Positions 1 through 5,668 of a stretch of 6,465 nucleotides of DNA are shown here, one piece after another. Position 1 is the first letter of the stretch. Each line of letters opens with the position of its first letter. The notes under the pieces are model-generated. The model made no database searches. It was not told the DNA's origin and worked only from the letters and a program-made list of their open reading frames with translations. This DNA comes from Acidisphaera sp035272265 (GTDB lineage Bacteria; Pseudomonadota; Alphaproteobacteria; Acetobacterales; Acetobacteraceae). The translations under genes were made by a program, and so were the position numbers. The stretch is from the NCBI GenBank assembly GCA_035272265.1, contig DATEQV010000544.1, positions 1 to 6,465 on the forward strand, in the 5' to 3' direction.

Positions 1-168
1 GGAGGCGTAGCGTCGCCGCCGCCGCCGCGACGCGACGGCTCGGGCGGGCGCTGACGCGTGAAACAAGCTCCACGGTACGCGGTGCCGCGATTCGGCCGCG
101 GGCACAAAGTTGCGGTTCGTCGTTGCAGCCGCGTTCACGACTCAGTTACTTTTGCGCGTGGCGGCGCC
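1..168. other. Leader region upstream of the transglutaminase-like gene, no convincing gene
   Basis: Frame 1 is open from the window edge to a TGA at 52-54 (17 codons, Pro/Gly/Arg-rich), which could be the tail of an upstream gene but is too short to support. A GTG at 58 is in frame with the downstream gene and would add 37 residues, but that extension is Arg-rich, has no Shine-Dalgarno and would bury the signal peptide. I see no strong sigma70 promoter. The best pair, TTGCAG at 123-128 and GTTACT at 145-150, matches consensus at only about half the positions. Confidence 0.4.
10..33. repeat. GC-rich inverted repeat (7-bp stem, 10-nt loop)
   Basis: GCGTCGC at 10-16 is the perfect reverse complement of GCGACGC at 27-33, around a CGC/CCG-repeat loop. 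It could form an RNA hairpin, for example terminating a gene left of the window. There is no T-run after it on either strand, so an intrinsic terminator is not shown, and such repeats are common by chance in DNA this GC-rich. Confidence 0.25.
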
Positions 169-2103
169 ATGCTTGCGTCCCGCACCGCACAACGAAGCTG
201 GACTCGGATCGACGCTTTGCCCCGTTCCCTGCTGATTCTCTTTGCCTGGCTGGGCTGTTTCATCCCAATTGCGCGGGCTGAGGACGCGCTCCGCCGCGAC
301 GACTGGCGGCTGACTGTCGTGCTGAACCACGACCTGACCTATGTCGAGACCATCGAGCAGCAGTACAGCTTTCTGACTCGCGCCGGCATTCCGCTCGCCG
401 ACCGCGACGACCTCAGCTTCTACCCGCAGAGCCAGACGCTCGAACTCGTCCGCGCACAGGTGCAGCAGCCCGACGGCAGCGTGGCCGACGTGCCGGACGA
501 AGGACGGTTCGTGCGGCCGAGTGCCGCGGATCAGGACGCGCCGGGCTTCTCCGGCGCACAGACCATGACCGTGCTGTTCCCGCAGCTGACCGCCGGCAGC
601 CGCACGCATGTCGAATGGCGGCTCACCCAGCTCAAGCCGTCGCCGCTCGGCTTCAACCTCGTCGTGCGTCCGCTGCTGCAGTGGCCGACGCGGCGTATGA
701 CGGTCGACATCACGCTGCCGGCCGACATTCCGCTGAACACGTCGGCGCGCGGCGGCTTCGCGGTGCGCGAGGACAGTATCGCCGACGGGACGCGCCACAT
801 CGTCGCCGAGATCGACGACGTCGCCGCCGAGCAGCCCGAGGGGAACATGGTCTCCTCGGCCGACTTCCAGCCGATGTTCGTCGCCTCGACGCTCGACAAC
901 CCGACGGCACTGGGCGCGATCTACTCGCGGGGTGCCAAGGACAAGTCGGAGCCGACGCCGGAGATCGCCGCACTGGCCGCCCGCGTGGTGGGCGACAAGA
1001 CCGGGCTGGCGGCGGCCGAGGCGATCCACGACTGGATCGCGGCCAATATCCGCTACGTCGCGGTGTTCCTCGACCCGAACGACGGCTGGGTGCCGCACGA
1101 CGCGGCCGAGGTCCTCGCGCGGGGCTACGGCGACTGCAAGGACCACGTGGCGCTGATGACGGCGATGCTGGCCGCGCGCGGGATCCGCGCCGAGGCGGCG
1201 CTGGTCGACTGGGGCACGCGCTACGCGCCCTCTCCGCTGCAGGTGCCGCAGGCGTTCAACCACGTGATCGCGTGGCTGCCGGATCTGGGCGTGTTCGCCA
1301 ACCCGACGAACCCGTATGCGAAGCTCGGCGTGCTCGACCGCAGGCTGGCCGGCAAGACGGTGATCGTTGCCACCGAGCAGGGTGAGCTGCGCCGCACGCC
1401 CGACAGCCGGCCGGAGGAAAACCAGTACCGGGTCGACAGCGCGCTCGACATCAGGCCGGCCGGCACGATCGCGGGCGAGGCGTCGTATCGCATGGACCCG
1501 GCGATCGAGGCGGGCGCGCGCGAGGACATCGCCGACGCCGCCACACCGCGCGAGCTTGCGCAGCGGATGCTGGCGGCGACGCCGGAGGGCGGGGCGGGCG
1601 AGCTGGCGGCGAGCGACCCGAAGGACCTCGCCGTGCCGCTGCACGTGCGCGCGCACTGGTCGAGTCCGCACGGCGTGACGCTGCAGGGCGGGATGGCGTT
1701 CTTCACGACACCTGTGGGGATCGATTTCGAGCAGGTCGGCGCGATGCTGCGGCCCTATGTGAGCGACGACCAGCCGCGCCGGCACGCGGTTCTGGTGGGG
1801 TCGATGGATCTCGGCTGGCGCTATGCGATCCACCTGCCGGAGGGTTACGCGCTGGTCCGCACGCCGCCGGACGTGAACTTCGTCGACGCGGCGGGAAGCT
1901 ACACCGCGCACTACGCGAGGGACGAGGCGGGGCTGACGGTGACGCGGGAGCTGGTGGTGTCGCGCGACGTGTTCCCGGCCGAGCAGTACCCGGCGCTGGA
2001 GGCGCTGTGCTTCGCCGCCCTGGACGACGCGCGTGCCGTGATGGTGATGGCGCAGACGCCGGTGCGGCAGGCGATGGGATCGGCGCCCGACGCGGTTCGC
2101 TAG
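169..2103 (+). CDS. Secreted DUF3857 and transglutaminase-like domain protein
   Basis: From ATG 169 the product is 644 aa. Residues 1-37 form a signal peptide: an Arg-containing start, a hydrophobic core SLLILFAWLGCFIPI, and an ARA cleavage site before EDAL. This is why ATG 169 is preferred over GTG 58. A beta-rich DUF3857 domain follows at about 46-215. A transglutaminase-like (papain-fold) core lies at about 285-385, with the nucleophile Cys323 in GYGDCKDH and His365 in FNHVIAW. The third triad position, normally Asp in a DPT motif, is Asn378 in ANPTNPY. The C-terminal part (about 400-644) is beta-rich, as usual for this family. Such proteins are exported, probably periplasmic or membrane-attached, and their substrates are mostly unknown; they are likelier peptidases or amidases than protein cross-linkers. 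No Shine-Dalgarno is clear before 169. It appears monocistronic, as the next ORF is on the opposite strand. The family call is firm; activity is inferred. Confidence 0.92.
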   Translation: MLASRTAQRSWTRIDALPRSLLILFAWLGCFIPIARAEDALRRDDWRLTVVLNHDLTYVETIEQQYSFLTRAGIPLADRDDLSFYPQSQTLELVRAQVQQPDGSVADVPDEGRFVRPSAADQDAPGFSGAQTMTVLFPQLTAGSRTHVEWRLTQLKPSPLGFNLVVRPLLQWPTRRMTVDITLPADIPLNTSARGGFAVREDSIADGTRHIVAEIDDVAAEQPEGNMVSSADFQPMFVASTLDNPTALGAIYSRGAKDKSEPTPEIAALAARVVGDKTGLAAAEAIHDWIAANIRYVAVFLDPNDGWVPHDAAEVLARGYGDCKDHVALMTAMLAARGIRAEAALVDWGTRYAPSPLQVPQAFNHVIAWLPDLGVFANPTNPYAKLGVLDRRLAGKTVIVATEQGELRRTPDSRPEENQYRVDSALDIRPAGTIAGEASYRMDPAIEAGAREDIADAATPRELAQRMLAATPEGGAGELAASDPKDLAVPLHVRAHWSSPHGVTLQGGMAFFTTPVGIDFEQVGAMLRPYVSDDQPRRHAVLVGSMDLGWRYAIHLPEGYALVRTPPDVNFVDAAGSYTAHYARDEAGLTVTRELVVSRDVFPAEQYPALEALCFAALDDARAVMVMAQTPVRQAMGSAPDAVR

Positions 2104-2107
2104 AGGC

Positions 2108-2123
2108 GGCCCTCGCCGGGGCC
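2108..2123. terminator. Possible short hairpin between convergent stop codons
   Basis: GGCCC at 2108-2112 pairs with GGGCC at 2119-2123 around a 6-nt loop. It sits directly after the TAG of the transglutaminase-like gene and touches the stop codon of the small minus-strand ORF. The placement suits a bidirectional stop, but the stem is only 5 bp and no T-tract follows on either strand. Confidence 0.2.
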
Positions 2124-2221
2124 TACGGTCGGAGCGTGATGACCAGGCCCGCCAAAACGACGCCCACAGCCTCGATGACAAACGCCCACGTCAAAAAACC
2201 GCCGTTTCGATATGGCGTCAT
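2123..2221 (-). CDS. Putative small single-pass membrane protein (32 aa)
   Basis: Read on the minus strand, ATG at 2221-2219 opens 32 codons ending in TAG at 2125-2123. A polar, basic N-terminus (MTPYRNGG) is followed by an almost unbroken hydrophobic stretch at residues 9-30 (FLTWAF...GLVITL) with one Glu at 17, and a short RP tail. This is the composition of a one-helix inner-membrane protein, unlike the Arg/His/Pro-rich translations of the other antisense frames here. A near-consensus Shine-Dalgarno (GGCGG) lies 7 nt before the ATG, and an in-frame TGA upstream leaves no longer ATG-, GTG- or TTG-started version. It converges on the transglutaminase-like gene and diverges from chrA, with 125 bp between start codons. 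I do not recognise a family, and function is unknown. The ORF is short enough to be chance, so conservation is the decisive test. Confidence 0.48.
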   Translation of the reverse strand: MTPYRNGGFLTWAFVIEAVGVVLAGLVITLRP

Positions 2222-2346
2222 CGGTTTTCCGCCGGCTGGCAGCGATTTCCATGATCGGACTCCCTGATCTCAGTGGTCTGGCTACTGTAGCGCGACGTGC
2301 AGGCAAGCCCGGAATGACGTGAAACGCTGTTCAGGAGCGAGGGCAG
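2222..2346. promoter_or_regulatory. Divergent intergenic region between the small ORF and chrA
   Basis: This 125-bp gap must carry the chrA promoter and, if the small ORF is real, its promoter on the other strand. I find no good -35/-10 pair for chrA; TACTGT at 2283-2288 is the most -10-like hexamer but lacks a partner at 16-18 bp. GACGTG occurs twice, at 2294-2299 and 2316-2321, 22 bp apart (two helical turns), which would put a dimeric regulator on one face of the DNA. That is suggestive only. Confidence 0.3.
2333..2343 (+). promoter_or_regulatory. Ribosome binding site of chrA
   Basis: AGGAG at 2333-2337 ends 9 nt before the ATG at 2347, and a second purine run GAGGG at 2339-2343 ends 3 nt before it. 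The first has the better spacing. It supports ATG 2347 as the chrA start. Confidence 0.65.
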
Positions 2347-3561
2347 ATGGACCAGCCCACCGTTGTCGCCGTGGCTCGCGTGCGGCACTCGCCGTTGGAG
2401 GTGCTGGCGATCGCGTTCCGCATGGGCTGCACCAGCTTCGGCGGCCCGGTCGCGCATCTCGGCTACTTCCGCGAGGCGTTCGTGGTGCGGCGGCGGTGGC
2501 TGGACGAGCGGGCCTTCGCGGACCTCGTCGCACTCTGCCAGTTCCTGCCGGGACCGGCGAGCAGCCAGGTGTTCTTCGCGCTCGGGCTGATGCGGGCGGG
2601 GTACCTCGGCGGGCTCGCGGCCTGGGTGGGTTTCACGCTGCCGTCGGCAATCGCGCTGGTGCTGTTCGCGTACGGCGCGAGTGCGATGACCGGCGCGCTG
2701 GGGCAGGGGCTGCTGCACGGGTTGCAGCTCGTCGCCGTCGCGGTCGTCGCGCAGGCGGTGCTGGGGATGGCGCGCAGCCTGTGCCCCGACCGCGCGCGCG
2801 CGACGATCGCTGCGGCGGCGCTGATCCTGATGTCGGTCGTCTCCGGCTCGCTGAGCCAGGTCGGCGCGATCGTGCTGGGCAGCATCGCCGGGCTGGTGGT
2901 GTGCCGCACGACTGCCGACACCGCGCCCGAGGATGGGCCGTCGCCGGTGTCGCACCGCATGGGCATTGTGTTCCTGGTGGTGTTCTTCGTGCTGCTGGCG
3001 TTGTCGCTGGCGCCGGTGCGCGAGGGCGCCGGCGCGCTGGCCGCCGCGTTCTACCGCTCGGGGGCGCTGGTGTTCGGCGGTGGCCATGTGGTGCTGCCGC
3101 TGCTGCGCGATGCGGTCGTGGCGCCGGGATGGGTGCCGGACGATGCGTTCATCGCCGGGTACGGCGCGGCGCAGGCGGTGCCGGGACCGCTGTTCACCTT
3201 CGCCGCGTATCTGGGCGCGGTGGCCGACGTGGCGCCGGGCGGGGTGGCGGGTGCCGCGCTGGCGCTGGTGTCGATCTTCGTGCCGGGCATGCTGGTGCTG
3301 CTGGGCACGCTGCCGTTCTGGCACGGCCTGCGCGCGCAGCCCCGCGCGCGCGCCGCGATGGCCGGCGTCAACGCCGCCGTGATCGGGCTGCTGGCCGCCG
3401 CCCTCTACAATCCGGTGTGGACCAGCGCAGTACATGGGCTTCCGGATTTCGCCGCGGCGGCGGCGGGGTTCGTGCTACTGGTCGCGTGGCGGGCGCCGGC
3501 ACTCCTGGTGGTGGCGCTGCTCGCACTTGCGGGACTCGTCGTGCTGCCATCGGTTTCGTGA
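2347..3561 (+). CDS. chrA: Chromate transporter ChrA, two-domain (long) form
   Basis: This 404-aa integral membrane protein belongs to the CHR family, whose characterised long members expel chromate from the cytoplasm using the proton motive force. Two homologous halves are visible. The first carries FGGPVAHLGYFR (31-42), a basic loop FVVRRRWLDE (45-54) and CQFLPGPASSQ (64-74). The second carries FGGGHVVLPLL (243-253) and AQAVPGPLFTFAAYLGA (275-291). A charged linker at about 186-205 separates them. Several hydrophobic segments fill each half, consistent with the 10 or more helices usual for ChrA, and the length is normal. Start ATG 2347 has a good Shine-Dalgarno. No chrB-type regulator lies on either side, so control by chromate cannot be inferred. 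The downstream dehydratase begins 70 bp later on the same strand. The family is secure; some CHR members may carry other oxyanions, so chromate as substrate is inferred. Confidence 0.95.
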   Translation: MDQPTVVAVARVRHSPLEVLAIAFRMGCTSFGGPVAHLGYFREAFVVRRRWLDERAFADLVALCQFLPGPASSQVFFALGLMRAGYLGGLAAWVGFTLPSAIALVLFAYGASAMTGALGQGLLHGLQLVAVAVVAQAVLGMARSLCPDRARATIAAAALILMSVVSGSLSQVGAIVLGSIAGLVVCRTTADTAPEDGPSPVSHRMGIVFLVVFFVLLALSLAPVREGAGALAAAFYRSGALVFGGGHVVLPLLRDAVVAPGWVPDDAFIAGYGAAQAVPGPLFTFAAYLGAVADVAPGGVAGAALALVSIFVPGMLVLLGTLPFWHGLRAQPRARAAMAGVNAAVIGLLAAALYNPVWTSAVHGLPDFAAAAAGFVLLVAWRAPALLVVALLALAGLVVLPSVS

Positions 3562-3631
3562 CGCGGCCGGCGGTTGACCTGCTTCACGGCCGGGGGATGC
3601 TTCGCACCCATCGCAAAGACGGATCTGAGCC
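3562..3631 (+). promoter_or_regulatory. chrA-dehydratase spacer with repeated CGGCCGG and a weak promoter
   Basis: The self-complementary heptamer CGGCCGG occurs at 3564-3570 and 3587-3593, a 23-bp period that can also pair as a stem. Between the copies is TTGACC (3574-3579), a 5/6 match to the -35 consensus, with the weak -10 candidate GATGCT at 3596-3601 after a 16-bp spacer. The spacer could hold the dehydratase promoter with flanking operators, or a chrA terminator hairpin without a T-run. A weak GGA at 3621-3623 lies 8 nt before ATG 3632, and an in-frame TGA at 3626-3628 excludes an upstream start. Confidence 0.28.
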
Positions 3632-5359
3632 ATGACCCGACGCAAGACCCCCGAACAGCTGCGCAGCCACCGCTGGTACGGGGTGCACGACCTGCGTTCG
3701 TTCGGCCACCGCTCGCGCACCGCGCAGATGGGCTTCGGCCGCTCCGATTATGCCGGAAAGCCGGTCATCGCGATCATCAACACGTGGTCCGACATCAACC
3801 CCTGCCATACCCACTTCAAGCAGCGGGTCGAGGAAGTGAAGCGGGGCGTCTGGCAGGAAGGCGGCTTCCCGGTCGAGCTGCCGGTCATGACACTGTCGGA
3901 ACCGTTTCAGAAGCCGACGACGATGCTGTATCGCAACTTCCTCGCCATGGAAGTCGAGGAGGTGCTGCGCTCGTACCCGGCCGACGGCGCGGTGCTGATG
4001 GGCGGCTGCGACAAGACCACGCCCGCGCTCCTGATGGGAGCGATATCAATGAATCTTCCCGCGATCTTCATGCCGGCCGGTCCGATGCTGCGCGGCAGCT
4101 GGGGCGGCACGGTGCTCGGCTCGGGTAGTGACAGCTGGAAATACTGGGCCGAGCTGCGCGCCGGCAACATCAGCGATCGCGACTGGGACGACATCGAGCA
4201 GGGCATCGCGCGCTCGGCCGGACATTGCATGACGATGGGCACCGCGTCCACGATGACGAGTGCGGCCGAGGCGATGGGCATGACGCTCGCCGGCGCCGCC
4301 TCGATCCCCGCGCCCGATTCGCGCCACGCGGTGATGGCGTCGCTCACCGGGCGCCGCATCGTCGAGATGGTGTGGGAGGACCTGAAGCCGTCGGACGTGC
4401 TGACCGACGACGCGTTCCACAACGCGGTCGCCGCGGTGCTCGCACTCGGCGGCTCGACGAACGCGGTCGTCCACCTGATCGCGCTCGCACGCCGCGCCGG
4501 CGCGGGGCTGACGCTGGACGGGTTCGATGCGCTCGCGCGCGTCACGCCGCAGCTCGCCAACATCCGCCCGTCGGGCGCATTCCTGATGGAGGACTTCTAT
4601 TACGCGGGCGGCCTGCCGGCGCTGCTGTTGCGGCTGGCCGACACGCTGCGCCTGGACGCGCCGACGGTCACCGGACGCACGCTCGGCGAGAACATCGCCG
4701 AGGCGAAAGTGTTCGACGACGAGGTGATCCGTCCGCTCGACCGTCCGCTCGCCGCGTCCGACAGCCTTGCGGTGCTGCACGGCAACCTCTGCCCGGACGG
4801 CGCGGTGATCAAGCCCCCGGCGGCCGAGGCGCGGCTGCATCGCCACGCCGGCCCCGCCGTGGTGTTTTCCGACTACAACGACATGGCCGCGCGCATCGAC
4901 GATCCGGCGCTGGAGGTCGACGGCAACTCGGTGCTGGTGCTGCAAGGTGCGGGTCCGCTGGGCGCGCCGGGCATGCCGGAATGGGGCCAGCTGCCGATCC
5001 CGAAGAAGCTGTTGCGCCAGGGCGTGCGCGACATGCTGCGCATCTCCGACGCGCGCATGAGCGGCACCAGCTACGGCGCCTGCGTGCTGCACGTCGCCCC
5101 GGAGTCGCATGTCGGCGGACCGCTGGCGCTGGTGCGCACCGGCGACGTGATCGCGCTCGACATCCCCGCGCGCCGTCTGACGCTGCAGGTGCCCGACGAG
5201 GAGCTCGCCCGCCGCCGCGCCGCCTGGACGCCGCCGCCGCCGCGCTACGAACGCGGCTACGGCGCGCTGTTCTCCCGCCACATCCGGCAGGCCAACGAGG
5301 GCTGCGACTTCGACTTCCTCGAACGCGGCCCGGCGACGCCCGACCCGGAGATCCATTGA
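3632..5359 (+). CDS. IlvD/Edd-family dehydratase, sugar-acid (L-arabinonate dehydratase-like) subgroup
   Basis: This 575-aa Fe-S enzyme of the IlvD/Edd family would dehydrate a sugar acid to its 2-keto-3-deoxy derivative. Cluster ligands are visible as Cys58 (INTWSDINPCHTHF), Cys126 (GGCDKTTPALLMGA) and Cys199 (GHCMTMGTASTM). The probable Mg2+-site residues are Glu90, Asp127, Lys128 and Glu450, and the catalytic Ser477 lies in ISDARMSGTSYG. From memory these line up within a few positions with Rhizobium leguminosarum L-arabinonate dehydratase, a [2Fe-2S] enzyme of similar length. The C-TMGTASTM motif favours the aldonate enzymes over branched-chain ilvD, which has a GxCGxMxTANxM-type motif. 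The ends are complete and no key residue is missing. The exact substrate (arabinonate, xylonate, fuconate, galactonate or another) cannot be read from sequence, and no pathway partner lies nearby. It may be co-transcribed with chrA (70-bp gap), without evident functional logic. Confidence 0.93.
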   Translation: MTRRKTPEQLRSHRWYGVHDLRSFGHRSRTAQMGFGRSDYAGKPVIAIINTWSDINPCHTHFKQRVEEVKRGVWQEGGFPVELPVMTLSEPFQKPTTMLYRNFLAMEVEEVLRSYPADGAVLMGGCDKTTPALLMGAISMNLPAIFMPAGPMLRGSWGGTVLGSGSDSWKYWAELRAGNISDRDWDDIEQGIARSAGHCMTMGTASTMTSAAEAMGMTLAGAASIPAPDSRHAVMASLTGRRIVEMVWEDLKPSDVLTDDAFHNAVAAVLALGGSTNAVVHLIALARRAGAGLTLDGFDALARVTPQLANIRPSGAFLMEDFYYAGGLPALLLRLADTLRLDAPTVTGRTLGENIAEAKVFDDEVIRPLDRPLAASDSLAVLHGNLCPDGAVIKPPAAEARLHRHAGPAVVFSDYNDMAARIDDPALEVDGNSVLVLQGAGPLGAPGMPEWGQLPIPKKLLRQGVRDMLRISDARMSGTSYGACVLHVAPESHVGGPLALVRTGDVIALDIPARRLTLQVPDEELARRRAAWTPPPPRYERGYGALFSRHIRQANEGCDFDFLERGPATPDPEIH

Positions 5360-5362
5360 TCC

Positions 5363-5383
5363 CGGTCGCGACCGCCATGGTCG
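5363..5383 (+). terminator. Palindrome and overlapping hairpin just after the dehydratase stop
   Basis: CGGTCGCGACCG at 5363-5374 is a perfect 12-bp palindrome starting 4 nt after the TGA. Overlapping it, CGACC at 5369-5373 pairs with GGTCG at 5379-5383 around GCCAT. The position suits a transcription end signal, but there is no T-tract, so a rho-independent terminator is not demonstrated. A protein-binding palindrome is an alternative. Confidence 0.28.
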
Positions 5384-5455
5384 GCGGCGGGAGCGGAGCG
5401 ACGAGGCGATCCGGGCGCCGTAGGGCTTGGTCTGTCGAGGACATATCCAACGAAA

Positions 5456-5484
5456 TCGAAATCGAGAGATAGCAGCGTGATTAT
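5456..5484 (+). promoter_or_regulatory. Candidate sigma70-type promoter for the glycine-rich gene
   Basis: TCGAAA at 5456-5461 (4/6 to TTGACA) and GATTAT at 5479-5484 (4/6 to TATAAT) are separated by exactly 17 bp. They lie in the only AT-richer stretch of the gap. Transcription would start near 5491, giving a leader of about 180 nt before the GTG at 5669. Confidence 0.33.
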
Positions 5485-5539
5485 GCCGAGCCGGGAGGGT
5501 CGAGGAACGCAAGCGAACCGTTTGCAGCGGCGGAACTTC

Positions 5540-5569
5540 TCCACTGCCGGTAGCAGCGAAAGCTGTGGA
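5540..5569 (+). other. Possible RNA hairpin with a GAAA tetraloop in the leader
   Basis: CAGC (5554-5557) and GCTG (5562-5565) close a GAAA loop of the stable GNRA type. An alternative longer stem pairs TCCAC (5540-5544) with GTGGA (5565-5569) and stacks on AGC/GCT with a 5' bulge. A competing hairpin pairs CTGC (5544-5547) with GCAG (5553-5556). Mutually exclusive folds are possible, but the stems are short and I recognise no riboswitch class. Confidence 0.22.
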
Positions 5570-5621
5570 CGCCCTCGGCCTGGGGCAGGATAGTCACGGG
5601 CAAGTTCGGTCGGCCGCGCAA

Positions 5622-5634
5622 CGCAGGTCCTGCG
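5622..5634. repeat. 13-bp palindrome CGCAGG-T-CCTGCG
   Basis: Two perfect 6-bp arms flank a single T, 35 bp before the GTG start of the glycine-rich gene. The arms are too close to form a good RNA hairpin loop, so if it is functional a DNA-binding dimer site is more likely. It could also be chance. Confidence 0.22.
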
Positions 5635-5656
5635 ACGCAACTGCAACGTCTACCGC

Positions 5657-5663
5657 GGGGAGG
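5657..5663 (+). promoter_or_regulatory. Strong ribosome binding site deciding a GTG start
   Basis: GGGGAGG at 5657-5663 contains the GGAGG core and ends 5 nt before GTG 5669-5671. It is the best Shine-Dalgarno in the window and fixes the start of the right-edge gene, since the frame upstream is open back to a TAG at 5591-5593 but has no ATG. Confidence 0.7.
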
Positions 5664-5668
5664 CGAAC

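Larger units (their letters stand above)
5360..5668. other. 309-bp intergenic region with palindromes, promoter candidate and structured leader
   Basis: No convincing gene is seen on either strand; the minus-strand frames through here read as low-complexity overlaps of the dehydratase. It holds, in order, a 12-bp palindrome after the dehydratase stop, an AT-richer island (about 5441-5484) that stands out from its surroundings, two copies of CGAAAT in tandem (5451-5462), a candidate promoter, a GAAA-loop hairpin, a 13-bp palindrome and a strong Shine-Dalgarno. Taken together it reads as the terminator plus the long leader of the right-edge gene. Confidence 0.5.

Noticed and set aside
123..151. 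TTGCAG...TTACTT as a sigma70 promoter for the transglutaminase-like gene
   Set aside because: Only about three matches in the -35 and two or three in the -10, too weak to list as a promoter.
142..2181. 679-codon open frame on the minus strand antisense to the transglutaminase-like gene
   Set aside because: Its translation is Arg/His/Pro-rich with no domain or membrane pattern. It is the usual mirror of a high-GC coding gene, whose plus-strand frame carries a signal peptide and a recognisable catalytic core.
2007..2267. 86-codon plus-strand frame overlapping the transglutaminase-like gene end
   Set aside because: Its first half is an out-of-frame reading of a real gene and its second half has no recognisable feature; the 32-codon minus-strand ORF in the same gap is the better candidate.
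2100..2306. Minus-strand frame with an ATG at about 2253 preceded by AGGGAG
   Set aside because: The Shine-Dalgarno-like site is good, but the product is a Cys/His/Arg/Gly-rich string with no domain, and it overlaps the membrane-protein frame. It could only matter as a leader peptide, which nothing else supports.
2218..3435. 405-codon minus-strand frame across chrA
   Set aside because: Composition is dominated by Arg, His and Gln and shows no motif, while the plus strand encodes an unmistakable CHR transporter.
4046..5512. 488-codon minus-strand frame across the dehydratase
   Set aside because: It is an antisense shadow of a gene with intact Fe-S ligand motifs, and its own product is Arg-rich low complexity.
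5257..5646. 129-codon minus-strand frame spanning the 5360-5668 gap
   Set aside because: The stretch ITLLSLDFDFVGYVL looked briefly protein-like, but it arises from the short AT-richer tandem repeat; the rest is Arg/Pro-rich, overlaps the dehydratase 3' end and has no good ribosome binding site.
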